A stretch of 64,000 nt of DNA from Shouchella oshimensis (lineage in GTDB: Bacteria > Bacillota > Bacilli > Bacillales > Bacillaceae_D). The notes beneath the pieces were generated by a model, which saw only the letters and a program-made list of their open reading frames with translations, was not told the DNA's origin and ran no database searches. Below, one piece after another: positions 16,651 through 25,377 of this stretch. A program made the translations under genes and the position numbers. How positions within the stretch are numbered: the stretch's first letter is position 1; every line of letters starts with the position of its first letter. The DNA lies in assembly GCF_002019765.1 (NCBI RefSeq), contig NZ_KV917380.1, positions 3,116,576 through 3,180,575 on the forward strand, in the 5' to 3' direction.

Positions 16651-16944
16651 ATGATACACAGTTAAGAGTTGATCAATTTGTTCTCCCAGTTGATCTTTCT
16701 TTACATCGTAAGTCCCACCTAGAACAATGCGATCAAACTTATCATTATTACGTAAAAGCTCTAGTTGGTAAACCGAATGATCCTTCGTTTGAATACTAAC
16801 CACAACCTTTTGACCGTCTTTACGCGTTACATACAAGAGTAAACCATGATCCATTGGAATATACCCTTGTACGTCCCACGCTCTTAGCCAGTCTTTTTCA
16901 TTTGCTTGAATGGTTGCTATAATACTTTCTGCAAGCTCTTCCAT
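16648..16944 (-). CDS. hypothetical protein (98 aa)
   Basis: Not recognised. It is a small soluble acidic protein, MEELAESIIATIQANEKDW at the start, with a central strand-rich region (GLLLYVTRKDGQKVVVSIQT, then VYQLELLRN and FDRIVLGGTY). It has no cysteine and no membrane segment. A strong AAGGAGG lies upstream of the ATG, and it follows the CpsB-like gene by 28 bases on the same strand, so the two are likely co-transcribed and may work together. Confidence 0.7.
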   Translation of the reverse strand: MEELAESIIATIQANEKDWLRAWDVQGYIPMDHGLLLYVTRKDGQKVVVSIQTKDHSVYQLELLRNNDKFDRIVLGGTYDVKKDQLGEQIDQLLTVYH

Positions 16945-16972
16945 CTCCTGGCCTCCTTACCTTTTTAGTGTA

Positions 16973-17737
16973 TCACGCCTTTGATTTACTAAAAAAGGAG
17001 GAAATGGATCGTTTATCAACATGAAGTGGTTCCTCGATACGAATGGTCTTAGAAGAAAGCAAATTCGCGAAGTTTTCTTTTATCGATTTTTGTTGAGCAG
17101 GATTTATTTTTGACAGTATAGTGTCTACTTCTTCCATCTTATTTTCATCCCACTTTGTAAAAATTTCTGAATAATTTCCTATCATATGAATTAAGTTCCC
17201 GCTTACTAATGCACGGGTGCATTTTTTTCTTCCTTTATCTGTTGTTGATAATAAGCTTGTTGCGTCCATCATGGTATATGCCCCTTGCTTCACTAATTTG
17301 TATAATAAATCAGGATGCTTTTGTATGCGGGTGTCTTTCTCTGGGTAGAGCAATACCGGGTAATAACCGGCTACAGCCAATTGGTACAGCTTCTCTGCTG
17401 CGTTTTGCAAATCTTCTCCATCAAGGGTAACAAGTACAAATAATGTTTTATTTAGTGGAATGGCTCTTCCTGCTTGTAAGTCCGTAAGAAGATCGTCATC
17501 AAGTGGCAAGACTTGTCCTTGTAATAACGTGATGCCATTCAATTTTTCATTATAGGCTTTTACCGTCTTTGTAACCTCGTCTCCCCAAGTAGCAGCATCG
17601 TCGCGTTTAAAAAGTGGAATGTAACAGAGCGATTGCATGTGTCGGTCGCGCAGAAAATGGATTTGTTCAAGTAACTTTGAGCGTGATCGAGAAACACCAC
17701 TAATTTCCGGTAGTCCTTCGTTCCATACATCAAACAT
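16973..17737 (-). CDS. CpsB/YwqE-type PHP-fold protein lacking metal ligands (pseudo-phosphatase)
   Basis: A 254-residue protein that aligns along its length with the YwqE/CpsB tyrosine-protein phosphatases. Examples are YYPVLLYPEKDTRIQKHPDLLY against the family form with AHPERN, NLIHMI before the last motif, and SSFFS near the C-terminus. Every expected metal ligand is changed: H5/H7 of IDIHxH are W5 and E7 in MFDVWNEGLP, TPHH is PLF at 41-43, GQE is GQV at 76, AHPE is LYPE at 131, and SDAH is GNYS at 187-190. So it is probably not a Mn-dependent phosphatase but a binding or scaffold protein. AAGGAGG sits 7 bases before the ATG at 17737. No BY-kinase or capsule gene is nearby. Confidence 0.75.
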   Translation of the reverse strand: MFDVWNEGLPEISGVSRSRSKLLEQIHFLRDRHMQSLCYIPLFKRDDAATWGDEVTKTVKAYNEKLNGITLLQGQVLPLDDDLLTDLQAGRAIPLNKTLFVLVTLDGEDLQNAAEKLYQLAVAGYYPVLLYPEKDTRIQKHPDLLYKLVKQGAYTMMDATSLLSTTDKGRKKCTRALVSGNLIHMIGNYSEIFTKWDENKMEEVDTILSKINPAQQKSIKENFANLLSSKTIRIEEPLHVDKRSISSFFSKSKA

Positions 17738-17800
17738 ATGCACTCCTCCTTTTATTATCACCTATTAGACATTGTTCTTATAAGTTCCTTCTTTCCTCGA

Positions 17801-18796
17801 TTAAGAGAATGAAAAGTAAGCAAGTAGTAGAAGAAAGCAACTAAAGAATAGAAGATGGGTTTTTTTATTCATTGCTAAAACAGCAATAAATTCACGGGTA
17901 TATGCATTAGGCTGAAAATACCAAGCTGTTGGAGAGCCAATTCCCTCAGCTGGCATAGACAACTGTTTTGCAATTAAACTTGATCGAAACACATGAAAAT
18001 GATTCGTAACAAACACGACATTTTGATGGTCGGGTATCATTTTTTTTGTGTATAAAAAGTTTTCGTACGTATTACGTGCTCGATCTTCTAAAGTGATCGA
18101 TTGGGGTGGAATGTTTCTGCGAACCAAATAGGCTTTCATCGCCTCTGCTTCGCTTCTAATCTCATCTTCCCCTCGTCCACCTGTTACAATAATACGTGGA
18201 GGAGGTGCCACTTTTTTTTGCATCGTATAGAAATAAATTCCTCTTTCTAATCGACTTGCTAAAATAGGTGAAACCTCGTTTCCCCTTAACAAGCCAGCCC
18301 CTAAAATGACAATATAATGTTGCTTGTAGTACGGTCGATTAAAGCGATAAAGGATAGAAGAAACGAGAAAAGATAAAAAGAGAAACCCATAAAATCCTAT
18401 ATAGATCGTCATTGTAATGGCAATAGGCTCAATTGTAAGAAACGTTGTTGGGATCAGCAGAAGAAAACTAAACATAGCTACACTCGCTAGAAGGGAAAAG
18501 AAATTATTTCGGCTTCGTCCTTCTTTTCGTATGAGCTTCCACGTATTACGTATAACGTAGCCTATGACAAAAAGTAAAAATAACAAAAGCATAAGCCCAA
18601 ATAGTAAATAAAGTATAAGGATAAGATGATCATATTTGCTCACAGGACCAGTTGTTACAACCGCTAGTCCACTTCCTAAAAACAATAGTAAGCTTAAGGT
18701 TAAAAACATTCCATTAAAGATACTACGTTTTTCAATCCGCATACTCAGTAAAAAAACGATCCCACAAACAATTCCAAACAATAAAAACATATTCAT
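17801..18796 (-). CDS. YdcF-family (DUF218/ElyC-like) membrane protein
   Basis: A 331-residue protein. The N-terminal half has about five hydrophobic segments (residues 1-150). It then has a soluble DUF218 domain with VILGAGLLRGNEVSPILASRLERGI, RIIVTGGRGEDEIRSEAEAM, LEDRARNTYENF and VVFVTNHFHVFRSSLIA, and a last membrane span at the C-terminus. Family members (SanA, ElyC, YdcF) are tied to envelope or undecaprenyl-lipid homeostasis, though the reaction is not settled. The gene starts in the pattern AAGGTGAAGCAGCATG. It lies 63 bases upstream of the CpsB-like gene on the same strand. Confidence 0.85.
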   Translation of the reverse strand: MNMFLLFGIVCGIVFLLSMRIEKRSIFNGMFLTLSLLLFLGSGLAVVTTGPVSKYDHLILILYLLFGLMLLLFLLFVIGYVIRNTWKLIRKEGRSRNNFFSLLASVAMFSFLLLIPTTFLTIEPIAITMTIYIGFYGFLFLSFLVSSILYRFNRPYYKQHYIVILGAGLLRGNEVSPILASRLERGIYFYTMQKKVAPPPRIIVTGGRGEDEIRSEAEAMKAYLVRRNIPPQSITLEDRARNTYENFLYTKKMIPDHQNVVFVTNHFHVFRSSLIAKQLSMPAEGIGSPTAWYFQPNAYTREFIAVLAMNKKTHLLFFSCFLLLLAYFSFS

Positions 18797-18885
18797 GCTG
18801 CTTCACCTTCATCCATTTTTACATTCATTCCTTTTTTTTGCTTGTCTCAAACACCCTATTGGACATTCTTCTTGTAAACAAAAAA

Positions 18886-18906
18886 AGCCGCTTCTAAACG
18901 GCTTCT
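18886..18906 (-). terminator. chitinase terminator
   Basis: GCCG-CTTCTAAA-CGGC hairpin; on the minus strand seven T follow. Confidence 0.7.
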
Positions 18907-18915
18907 TAAAATGTA

Positions 18916-20562
18916 TTAGTTAACATGCTTCCAGACATCCCATTCTCCTGATTGACTAGGGTCTTCTCCGCGTGTCCACCATTTCGCTTCGTACCACATG
19001 CCATTATGCTCGACTTGATCACCTTTCGTATACGTTAAATCTTTGGACCAGCTGCTCGTTTCTGTTTCTCCCTGACAAACTTTTACTTTTTTCCAAACAT
19101 CCCATTCTCCTGAGAGTTGCGGTTGATCTCCTTGTGTCCACCATTTCGCTTCATAAATTATTCCATTTTTTGATACACGATCCCCTTTTACGTAAATCGT
19201 ACTTTCAGACCATTCAGGAACTTCACAAGCTTGTTGTTCATCCCCGTTAAAAACAGTGGTAATAGACTGAACTAAATCACCATCACGGTTATTGCTTGCT
19301 TCCCAGAACATGGCCCCGCCTAACCCTTTGTCAACAACATATTGAGCTTTATGAGCGATGGATTCTGGGTCATCATAGGTAATAAAGGTTCCATCTGTTT
19401 CATTAAACAAGAAAGGAACTTTAGATGCATCATTCCAATAACGCTTATAGCCATTTTGATTTACATAATTGTCTTTTAAATCTTGATAATCAAACGTAGC
19501 ATTTGACCATGTCCCAATTTGAGCAGGACCATCGCAGAAAGCATACTCACCATTATTCTCAGAATCACATCCTGTCCATCCATATCCGTAGAAAGGCATC
19601 CCCATCAATAACTTTTCTTTCGGAACGCCTGCTTGTAAATGACCTGTAATCGCAGCATCAACGTTTAATGCATCTGCCCATGGGACAGTTGCTTCTTCGT
19701 CATAAAATAAAGGCGCGTTGTGCCCATTTTGTGCTTGCCAAGTGCCGTTTAAATCGTAAGTCATAATTTGAATCCAATCTAAAATGTTCGCAAGCTTTTC
19801 CAGTTCATTGTTTTCTAAATAACTAGGTGAGGCTGAAGACGCAATCGTAAGAAGATACTCTTTACCATCTTCTTCACCGGCTTTATCCAAAGCCTCTCTC
19901 GTTGCCTCTAAAAGCTTCGTATGATTTTGCTTATCCTCTGGGCTACGCTCATTTTCAGGCATTCCGCCACTAACTGGATATTCCCAATCTAAATCTAGTC
20001 CATCAAATCCATACACTCTTACAAAATCAACAGCAGATTGAGCGAATGTGTTTCTCGTTTCTTCAGATGCAGCCACTAATGAAAGACGGTTCGACCACGT
20101 CCATCCCCCAACAGAAATGACCGTTTTCAAATGAGGATATTCTTCTTTTAATTGATTTAGCTGATTAATATTCCCTTTAATAATCTCTTCTTCATCATCA
20201 CCTGGATACACTTTACGCACATCTTGTTCTGGATCGCCTAACACAATTGTTCCATTCGGTACGTCAACCGGTCCTACTTCATCTTCACAGACCCATTCTC
20301 TAGGATTTGGCCCCGATGGATCTAAATTACCGTGAACCCCTTCCCAACAAACATTAGCAAACGCATACATAATATGAGTCATTTGCTCAGCTGGAAGATC
20401 CTTTACTTCATAGCCTCTTTCTTCTGCTACCCAAGATGGGTAATACCCAACAACTTTTAATGCTTCATTTTGTTGTTCTTTTGCCCATAGTGCTTGATCA
20501 CTTCCATTGAAAAATAATAACGTTATAACGATTAATAGTAGAGAAGTACGTTTTACTCTCAT
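18916..20562 (-). CDS. secreted GH18 chitinase with two chitin-binding modules
   Basis: A 548-residue extracellular enzyme. A basic N-terminus with a hydrophobic stretch (SLLLIVITLLFF) gives a signal peptide, probably cut after ALWA near residue 27. The GH18 TIM barrel covers about 33-430, with the SVGGWTWS strand and the catalytic DGLDLDWEYP, where E194 is the proton donor. Two CBM5/12-type modules follow, at about 445-495 and 500-548. Each is built on the pattern W..G..V..NG..YEAKWWT.G..P..SGEWDVWK. The tandem modules should bind solid chitin. It is a single gene between terminators. No cre site was recognised upstream. Confidence 0.95.
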   Translation of the reverse strand: MRVKRTSLLLIVITLLFFNGSDQALWAKEQQNEALKVVGYYPSWVAEERGYEVKDLPAEQMTHIMYAFANVCWEGVHGNLDPSGPNPREWVCEDEVGPVDVPNGTIVLGDPEQDVRKVYPGDDEEEIIKGNINQLNQLKEEYPHLKTVISVGGWTWSNRLSLVAASEETRNTFAQSAVDFVRVYGFDGLDLDWEYPVSGGMPENERSPEDKQNHTKLLEATREALDKAGEEDGKEYLLTIASSASPSYLENNELEKLANILDWIQIMTYDLNGTWQAQNGHNAPLFYDEEATVPWADALNVDAAITGHLQAGVPKEKLLMGMPFYGYGWTGCDSENNGEYAFCDGPAQIGTWSNATFDYQDLKDNYVNQNGYKRYWNDASKVPFLFNETDGTFITYDDPESIAHKAQYVVDKGLGGAMFWEASNNRDGDLVQSITTVFNGDEQQACEVPEWSESTIYVKGDRVSKNGIIYEAKWWTQGDQPQLSGEWDVWKKVKVCQGETETSSWSKDLTYTKGDQVEHNGMWYEAKWWTRGEDPSQSGEWDVWKHVN

Positions 20563-20771
20563 TATCCATTCCTCCTTTTACTAAACCAATTGCACAATGA
20601 TTCTCAAAAATCCTCCTTTTTATTTCCAAATAATTAGATTTAACTATGAATCTCTCATCTTAATTTCATGAAATGTGTCTAAATAGCTATTGTTTCTTCG
20701 TTTTTCCAAGACTATAGTGTTAGAATAGTCTTTATATCTATTTAGTTCTGCGGCTAAGCGAGGGATGACCT

Positions 20772-21677
20772 ATTCGAAAAATTGATCAAGCATTCCAACT
20801 ATCCATTCGATACACAGATAAACTAACAAATCGAGTTGACTACATTTATACAAACCAAAAGAGAACGTTTATTTTAAAAAAGAAATCTGATCAAGAGCGA
20901 GCACGAATGGAAGCTCAACTTCTTCAAGACTTGCATGGAAAAGAACAACCTGTGCCAGTTCCTTTAAAAACAACCTCCAATGAATTCACCGTTAAAAGTA
21001 ATGACAGCTTTTATGTCGTTTACTCTTATTTAGACGGTCACTTACTTACAGCGGAAACCCTTTTAGATCAGCCTGCACTCGTAAAACAATCTGGCTACGC
21101 ACTAGCAAAACTAGACAATGCGTTGCTCGAAGTAAGCGACTATCATACGTTCAGGAAACGTCACGTTTACACATCGTTATACCATAATATTATTCCATTT
21201 ATGAAGAAAGAAACGATTGCCCTTGATGTTGTTCATCTCTTAACAGAACTTACAGACGAAATGCGTTTGTTAGAACAACTTCCAACTCAGCTTATTCATC
21301 GAGATCCCCACTATCGTCACTTTCTTTATCTCAAGGATAAAGTAAGCGGAATTATTGATTTAGAATTAGTGGAAGAGAATATACGAATTTTAGACCCATG
21401 TTACTTCGCCACCAGTCTGTTAAGTGATCTCTATTCAAGTCCTGCAGATGTGGATCGTTGGTTTCCAGCTATAAAAGAGTTTTTCCGTGCCTACCATCAG
21501 GAAAACCCATTCACAATCCAAGAACGCAAGGCTCTCTGGCTAACGCTTTTAAGTATTGAAGCCGTTCTGATCGCGTTCTTTAGTCATGATGAAGAGCGTA
21601 TGGAGAAGAATCGTTCCATGTTTCTATGGCTCTATGAAAACAAACAACTTTTTGATGAACTTATCCACCTTCGCTAA
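20772..21677 (+). CDS. APH-fold phosphotransferase (kinase-like), start probably ATT
   Basis: The first ATG in frame (20907) would leave out the N-lobe. Upstream codons back to 20772 encode a credible kinase N-lobe: VDYIYTNQKRTFILKKKSD, with the strand lysine FILKK. A stop sits at 20766. Between stop and ATG there is no ATG, GTG, TTG or CTG in frame. ATT at 20772 lies seven bases after GCGAGGG, so ATT initiation is the best reading; an N-terminal frameshift from ATG 20765 is the alternative. The catalytic loop is HRDPHYRHFL, where the usual asparagine is histidine, and the metal motif is GIIDLE. About 301 residues. The substrate is unknown. The family includes small-molecule kinases and spore CotS-like proteins. 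Confidence 0.7.
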   Translation: MRKIDQAFQLSIRYTDKLTNRVDYIYTNQKRTFILKKKSDQERARMEAQLLQDLHGKEQPVPVPLKTTSNEFTVKSNDSFYVVYSYLDGHLLTAETLLDQPALVKQSGYALAKLDNALLEVSDYHTFRKRHVYTSLYHNIIPFMKKETIALDVVHLLTELTDEMRLLEQLPTQLIHRDPHYRHFLYLKDKVSGIIDLELVEENIRILDPCYFATSLLSDLYSSPADVDRWFPAIKEFFRAYHQENPFTIQERKALWLTLLSIEAVLIAFFSHDEERMEKNRSMFLWLYENKQLFDELIHLR

Positions 21678-21699
21678 TAAACATCTCCCTTAACAAAAG

Positions 21700-21725
21700 A
21701 AACCGTAGGCTATTCCTACGGTTTC
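21700..21725. terminator. bidirectional terminator
   Basis: GAAACCGTAGG and CCTACGGTTTC form a perfect 11-bp stem around CTATT, between the converging kinase-like and HPr-like genes. Confidence 0.85.
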
Positions 21726-21730
21726 AGCAT

Positions 21731-21982
21731 TTATGTGTGTGCGAGAAAATCTTCAATAGCTGCTATTGCTTCTTTCTCATCAGGTCCTTCAGCCGTTAAC
21801 TGAACCTCATCTCCTAGCTTTAACACAATGCTCATTAAGCCAAGAATACTCTTAACATTAATAATAGAATTCCCTTTTTTCAAATGAACATCAGCTTTAA
21901 AATGACTTGCTCTTTCTACTAGTGCCGCAGCATTAGAAGCATGCAACCCTTGGGGTAACCCTACTTTTATTGTCTTCTCCAT
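21731..21982 (-). CDS. HPr/Crh-family protein with an altered active-site loop
   Basis: An 83-residue PTS HPr-fold protein. The regulatory serine is kept (S45 in NVKSILGLMS), the site HPr kinase phosphorylates to make a CcpA co-repressor. The phospho-histidine is present (H14 in GLHAS), but the usual HARPA is HASNA: the arginine that supports phosphotransfer is serine and the proline is asparagine. It is therefore neither a normal HPr nor a normal Crh, whose histidine is glutamine. It stands alone, not with ptsI or yvcL-type genes, behind AGAGGAGG. It may take part in Ser-P signalling but seems poorly suited to sugar phosphotransfer. Confidence 0.82.
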   Translation of the reverse strand: MEKTIKVGLPQGLHASNAAALVERASHFKADVHLKKGNSIINVKSILGLMSIVLKLGDEVQLTAEGPDEKEAIAAIEDFLAHT

Positions 21983-22117
21983 AAAGCCTACCTCCTCTTT
22001 ATTTGCCCTTCCATATATATGCGAAAAACTTCTTCATATGAAAGTTTCTTTTCAGTCATGGTAAGAATCTTTTCCACATACGTATAGAATAACTAGGACA
22101 AGAAGGAAGGTGGCAAT

Positions 22118-22798
22118 ATGGAAGACACACAATGCCTTTCCCATATTCAACGTATTAGCCCTTTAGTCAAAAAGATTGAAGACACTCTAGCGCAACAAAA
22201 CCATTTGGAAGCAAAACAAAAACAACTTGAACGCGGTCCATTACGCCATTTGTATCACGTTAAAGACTTAAACAGTCTGTTTGCCGTTTGCATCTTAGTG
22301 TACCTATTTGTCTTCCATACCGTTTTTTCAGCCGCGCTTATCACTCTTTATCAACTCTTTTCAACTATTGATGTATTGTTCATCTCTTTTATCAGTATGT
22401 TTATTCTTTTCGTGTGCATGCCTATTTTCGTATATTTCCTTCTTATTTGGAGTATGAATCAACTGTTTAAGCGGTGGCTTCACTATGATCATAAAGTACA
22501 CGAAGTATCGCTAGCATTAAAAGAAGCAAGAGAAGTAGAACAGGAGCTGAAGCAAACGCTAAGCAACCAAACCACTATTCCCATGTACTATTTAAAGACG
22601 TATGCGCTAGCAAAATTCGAAACTTATTTTCTTCGTCAACGGGCAGACTCTATGAAAGAAGCGATCAATTTATTTGAATTGGAACAACAGCATGTACTTC
22701 AGCAATATCGGTTTTACCAATACAATGGAGAACGCCGTTTTACGAAAATGTATGAAAAAGCAGCAGAGTTTGAGAAACAAGTTAGCTCTAGCTCCTAA
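22118..22798 (+). CDS. hypothetical membrane protein with coiled-coil flanks
   Basis: Not recognised. It has 226 residues: an N-terminal charged helix rich in Q, K and E (IEDTLAQQNHLEAKQKQLERG), two close hydrophobic spans at about 55-75 and 85-115, then a long charged C-terminal helix with heptad-like leucines (HEVSLALKEAREVEQELKQTL). The layout suggests a membrane-anchored coiled-coil protein with both ends on the same side. It is well translated (GAAGGAAGGTGG before the ATG), stands alone, and ends at a terminator. Confidence 0.7.
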   Translation: MEDTQCLSHIQRISPLVKKIEDTLAQQNHLEAKQKQLERGPLRHLYHVKDLNSLFAVCILVYLFVFHTVFSAALITLYQLFSTIDVLFISFISMFILFVCMPIFVYFLLIWSMNQLFKRWLHYDHKVHEVSLALKEAREVEQELKQTLSNQTTIPMYYLKTYALAKFETYFLRQRADSMKEAINLFELEQQHVLQQYRFYQYNGERRFTKMYEKAAEFEKQVSSSS

Positions 22799-22808
22799 AT
22801 GACTTGCT

Positions 22809-22839
22809 ACTTATCGATCCGTGATCGGTAAGTCTTTTT
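22809..22839 (+). terminator. terminator of the 22118 gene
   Basis: ACTTATCGATC pairs with GATCGGTAAGT (one G-T pair), followed by six T. Confidence 0.75.
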
Positions 22840-22884
22840 TGTATAAACAAACATTACCCCCTCCTTTACAAGAGAGAGTAACCA

Positions 22885-23454
22885 CTAAGCTTGTTTTCTT
22901 ATATCATCCCATTTCTTATGAACATGGGTTTTTGTTTGACTATTCCCACATACTTTACATGACTTAATTGAACGTACATATAAGATCCAAAACATAGCAA
23001 TCAAGATCCCTACAATACCACCCATTGTATCAACTAACACATCCTCAACCATTGGCGATCGGCCCGGGGTAAAAGACTGTCTGTACTCATCTATACTTGC
23101 GTACAAAACAACAAAAAGAAACGTTAATGCACTAGCGTAACGTAGACGCGTAAAATAACCAAGCAATCGTGTACCGATCAAACCAATAAATAAAAACGAA
23201 AAGAAATGAGCTGCTTTTCGAAGAAAAAACTCTACAAATGATTCTACTGACAAAGACTCTAAACTAATCACTCGCTCACCGTATGGAAACGAAATGTGAG
23301 CAATCCTCGTTTGTTCAATCCAATGAATTGGTAGTTGACTTAACATACCACGTATATCTTGATTTCCATATGGCGTCGAACTTGAAAAAGCAATAATAGA
23401 CACAGCAATTAATAGAAAAAGGCTATAAATCGTAACTTTTATGGGACGTGACAA
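22885..23454 (-). CDS. VanZ-family membrane protein
   Basis: A 189-residue protein with an N-terminal membrane span, a short outside loop, then RKAAHFFSFLFIGLI and DEYRQSFTPGRSPMVEDVLVDTMGGIVG, the conserved signature of the VanZ-like family. A last span and a basic tail with a CKVCG motif close the protein. The founding member, VanZ, gives low-level teicoplanin resistance, but most homologues, like this one, have no proven role. Translation starts at TTG (23454) behind GAGGTGA. It stands alone just beyond the rhamnose operon. Confidence 0.85.
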   Translation of the reverse strand: MSRPIKVTIYSLFLLIAVSIIAFSSSTPYGNQDIRGMLSQLPIHWIEQTRIAHISFPYGERVISLESLSVESFVEFFLRKAAHFFSFLFIGLIGTRLLGYFTRLRYASALTFLFVVLYASIDEYRQSFTPGRSPMVEDVLVDTMGGIVGILIAMFWILYVRSIKSCKVCGNSQTKTHVHKKWDDIRKQA

Positions 23455-23527
23455 AGACTCACCTCATTTTTTGTTCCGTCCATTATACGCTTTTTTGGCA
23501 CTGAAACGTTTATAAATGTAAATTTTC

Positions 23528-24382
23528 TCACAAACTCTTATCTTTTTCACAATCAAGAAATGCATGCACAGCCTCGCGCCAGTGTCGCATTGGTGGGAAT
23601 TCATTTAACTGCAAATTTTTATGAGCGAATACAGAGTATGCAGGACGGGAAGCTACAGTAGGAAATTCCATTGTTGTGCAAGGTTTTACTAATTGAGGAA
23701 CTCCCTGCTTCATAAAAATCTCTTGGGCAAACTCGTACCATGAACAGTTACCGCTATTAGACACATGGTAAATGCCATATCGTTTGGTTCCGATTAGGAC
23801 GAGAAGCATTTCAGCAAGATCCGTTGCATAAGTTGGCGAACCTATCTGGTCATCCACAACTTTGCAAGGAGACTCTTTTTCGGCCAAAGCCATCATGGTC
23901 TTCACGAAGTTTTTTCCATGATGACCAAAAACCCATGATGTCCGCACAATGAAGAACCTTGAATGAAAGTGTTGAACAGCTTGTTCACCGGCAAGCTTGG
24001 ATCGCCCGTATACTCCGAGAGGCGCAGGCGGGGTCCATTCGTCTATTGGCTCATTTGCGCTACCGTCAAAAACATAGTCTGTGCTTACGTACACAAAAAC
24101 CGCGCCCAGTTGCTCTGCTACAACACAGAGATTCCGAGTTCCAGCTGCGTTTACTCGATACGCTTCTATCTCATTCTCTTCCGCTTGGTCCACTTGTGTG
24201 TATGCAGCACAATGGATGATGACATCAGGTTGAATGGTGTTCAGCACGCTTTCAACCTTTCCAACATCTGTAATATCAAGCTCTTCCCTTGTCAATCCAA
24301 TAGAAGGTATTTGTTGTGATGCTGCTAAGGCTAAAATAGCTGATCCTAGTTGCCCTCCCGCTCCTGTTACAAGAATCTTCAT
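23528..24382 (-). CDS. rmlD: dTDP-4-dehydrorhamnose reductase
   Basis: A 284-residue short-chain dehydrogenase that makes the final reduction to dTDP-L-rhamnose. MKILVTGAGGQLGSA is the NAD(P)-binding start, STDYVFDG and YGRSKLAGEQ hold the Thr/Tyr/Lys catalytic set, and RTSWVFG is family-typical. The ATG at 24382 follows CGGAGG by eight bases and its ATGA overlaps the rmlB stop; an upstream extension of the frame would run into rmlB. It is the last of four genes, rmlA-C-B-D, in one operon. Confidence 0.94.
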   Translation of the reverse strand: MKILVTGAGGQLGSAILALAASQQIPSIGLTREELDITDVGKVESVLNTIQPDVIIHCAAYTQVDQAEENEIEAYRVNAAGTRNLCVVAEQLGAVFVYVSTDYVFDGSANEPIDEWTPPAPLGVYGRSKLAGEQAVQHFHSRFFIVRTSWVFGHHGKNFVKTMMALAEKESPCKVVDDQIGSPTYATDLAEMLLVLIGTKRYGIYHVSNSGNCSWYEFAQEIFMKQGVPQLVKPCTTMEFPTVASRPAYSVFAHKNLQLNEFPPMRHWREAVHAFLDCEKDKSL

Positions 24383-25371
24383 AGCGTATGCCTCCGATAC
24401 GCACCTGATAACACATCCTGCCACCACTTTTTGTTTTGAATATACCAATCAATTGTCTCCGCTAACCCTTCATCAAAAGAGTACGTTGCTTTCCAGCCAA
24501 GGTCTCTTTCAATTTTTGAAGCATCAATGGCATAGCGAAAATCGTGACCGAGTCGATCATCTACATGATGAATAAGGGCTTCTGATACACCTAAAGTCTG
24601 AACGATCCGTTGGACAATCTCCATATTCGTTCGTTCGTTTCGCCCACCAATATTGTATACTTCACCAGGTTTGCCATCACGTAATACTTTATTGATACCT
24701 CGACAATGATCGTCTACATGAAGCCAATCTCTTACTTGATGACCATCTCCATAAATAGGAAGCGGCTTATTTAGTAAGGCATTCGTCACCATAAGTGGAA
24801 TTAATTTTTCAGGAAAATGGAAAGGTCCATAATTATTTGAGCACCGTGTAATGTTTACATTCATTCCAAATGTCTCATAATAAGAGCGCGCGAATAAATC
24901 TGCGCCTGCCTTACTTGCTGAATAAGGACTATTCGGTTGCAATGGGGTATCTTCTGTAAACAGCCCGGTCTCTCCTAAACTACCATACACTTCATCGGTG
25001 GATACTTGTACAAACTTCTTCACATCAGCGCGTTTGGCTGCATGTAAAAGTAATTGCGTGCCGTACACATTCGTATGTACAAATGCACCTGGATCGGCAA
25101 TACTACGATCAACGTGAGACTCTGCAGCAAAGTGTACAACAGCATCTATGTCATAAACTGAAAATACGTTTTCTACTTGTTGACTATCGCATATGTCGCC
25201 TTGTATAAATTGAATAGCGTTACGCACTCGTTTTAAATTAGCGAGATTACCAGCATACGTTAGCTTGTCATATACAATCAGATTGTCTTCTGGATAATCT
25301 TTAGCGAGTAACCGTACGAATGCACTACCAATAAAGCCTGCTCCTCCTGTAATAAGTAGATTCATGATCAT
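24379..25371 (-). CDS. rmlB: dTDP-glucose 4,6-dehydratase
   Basis: A 330-residue extended SDR enzyme that converts dTDP-glucose to dTDP-4-keto-6-deoxyglucose. It has the glycine-rich LITGGAGFIGSAFVR, STDEVYGSLGE (Thr-Asp-Glu catalytic set of the dehydratases), SPYSASKAGADL (Tyr/Lys) and RCSNNYGPFHFPEKLIP. It lies 6 bases downstream of rmlC and overlaps rmlD by 4 bases, so the genes are translationally coupled. Confidence 0.96.
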   Translation of the reverse strand: MIMNLLITGGAGFIGSAFVRLLAKDYPEDNLIVYDKLTYAGNLANLKRVRNAIQFIQGDICDSQQVENVFSVYDIDAVVHFAAESHVDRSIADPGAFVHTNVYGTQLLLHAAKRADVKKFVQVSTDEVYGSLGETGLFTEDTPLQPNSPYSASKAGADLFARSYYETFGMNVNITRCSNNYGPFHFPEKLIPLMVTNALLNKPLPIYGDGHQVRDWLHVDDHCRGINKVLRDGKPGEVYNIGGRNERTNMEIVQRIVQTLGVSEALIHHVDDRLGHDFRYAIDASKIERDLGWKATYSFDEGLAETIDWYIQNKKWWQDVLSGAYRRHTL

Positions 25372-25377
25372 TCCCCT

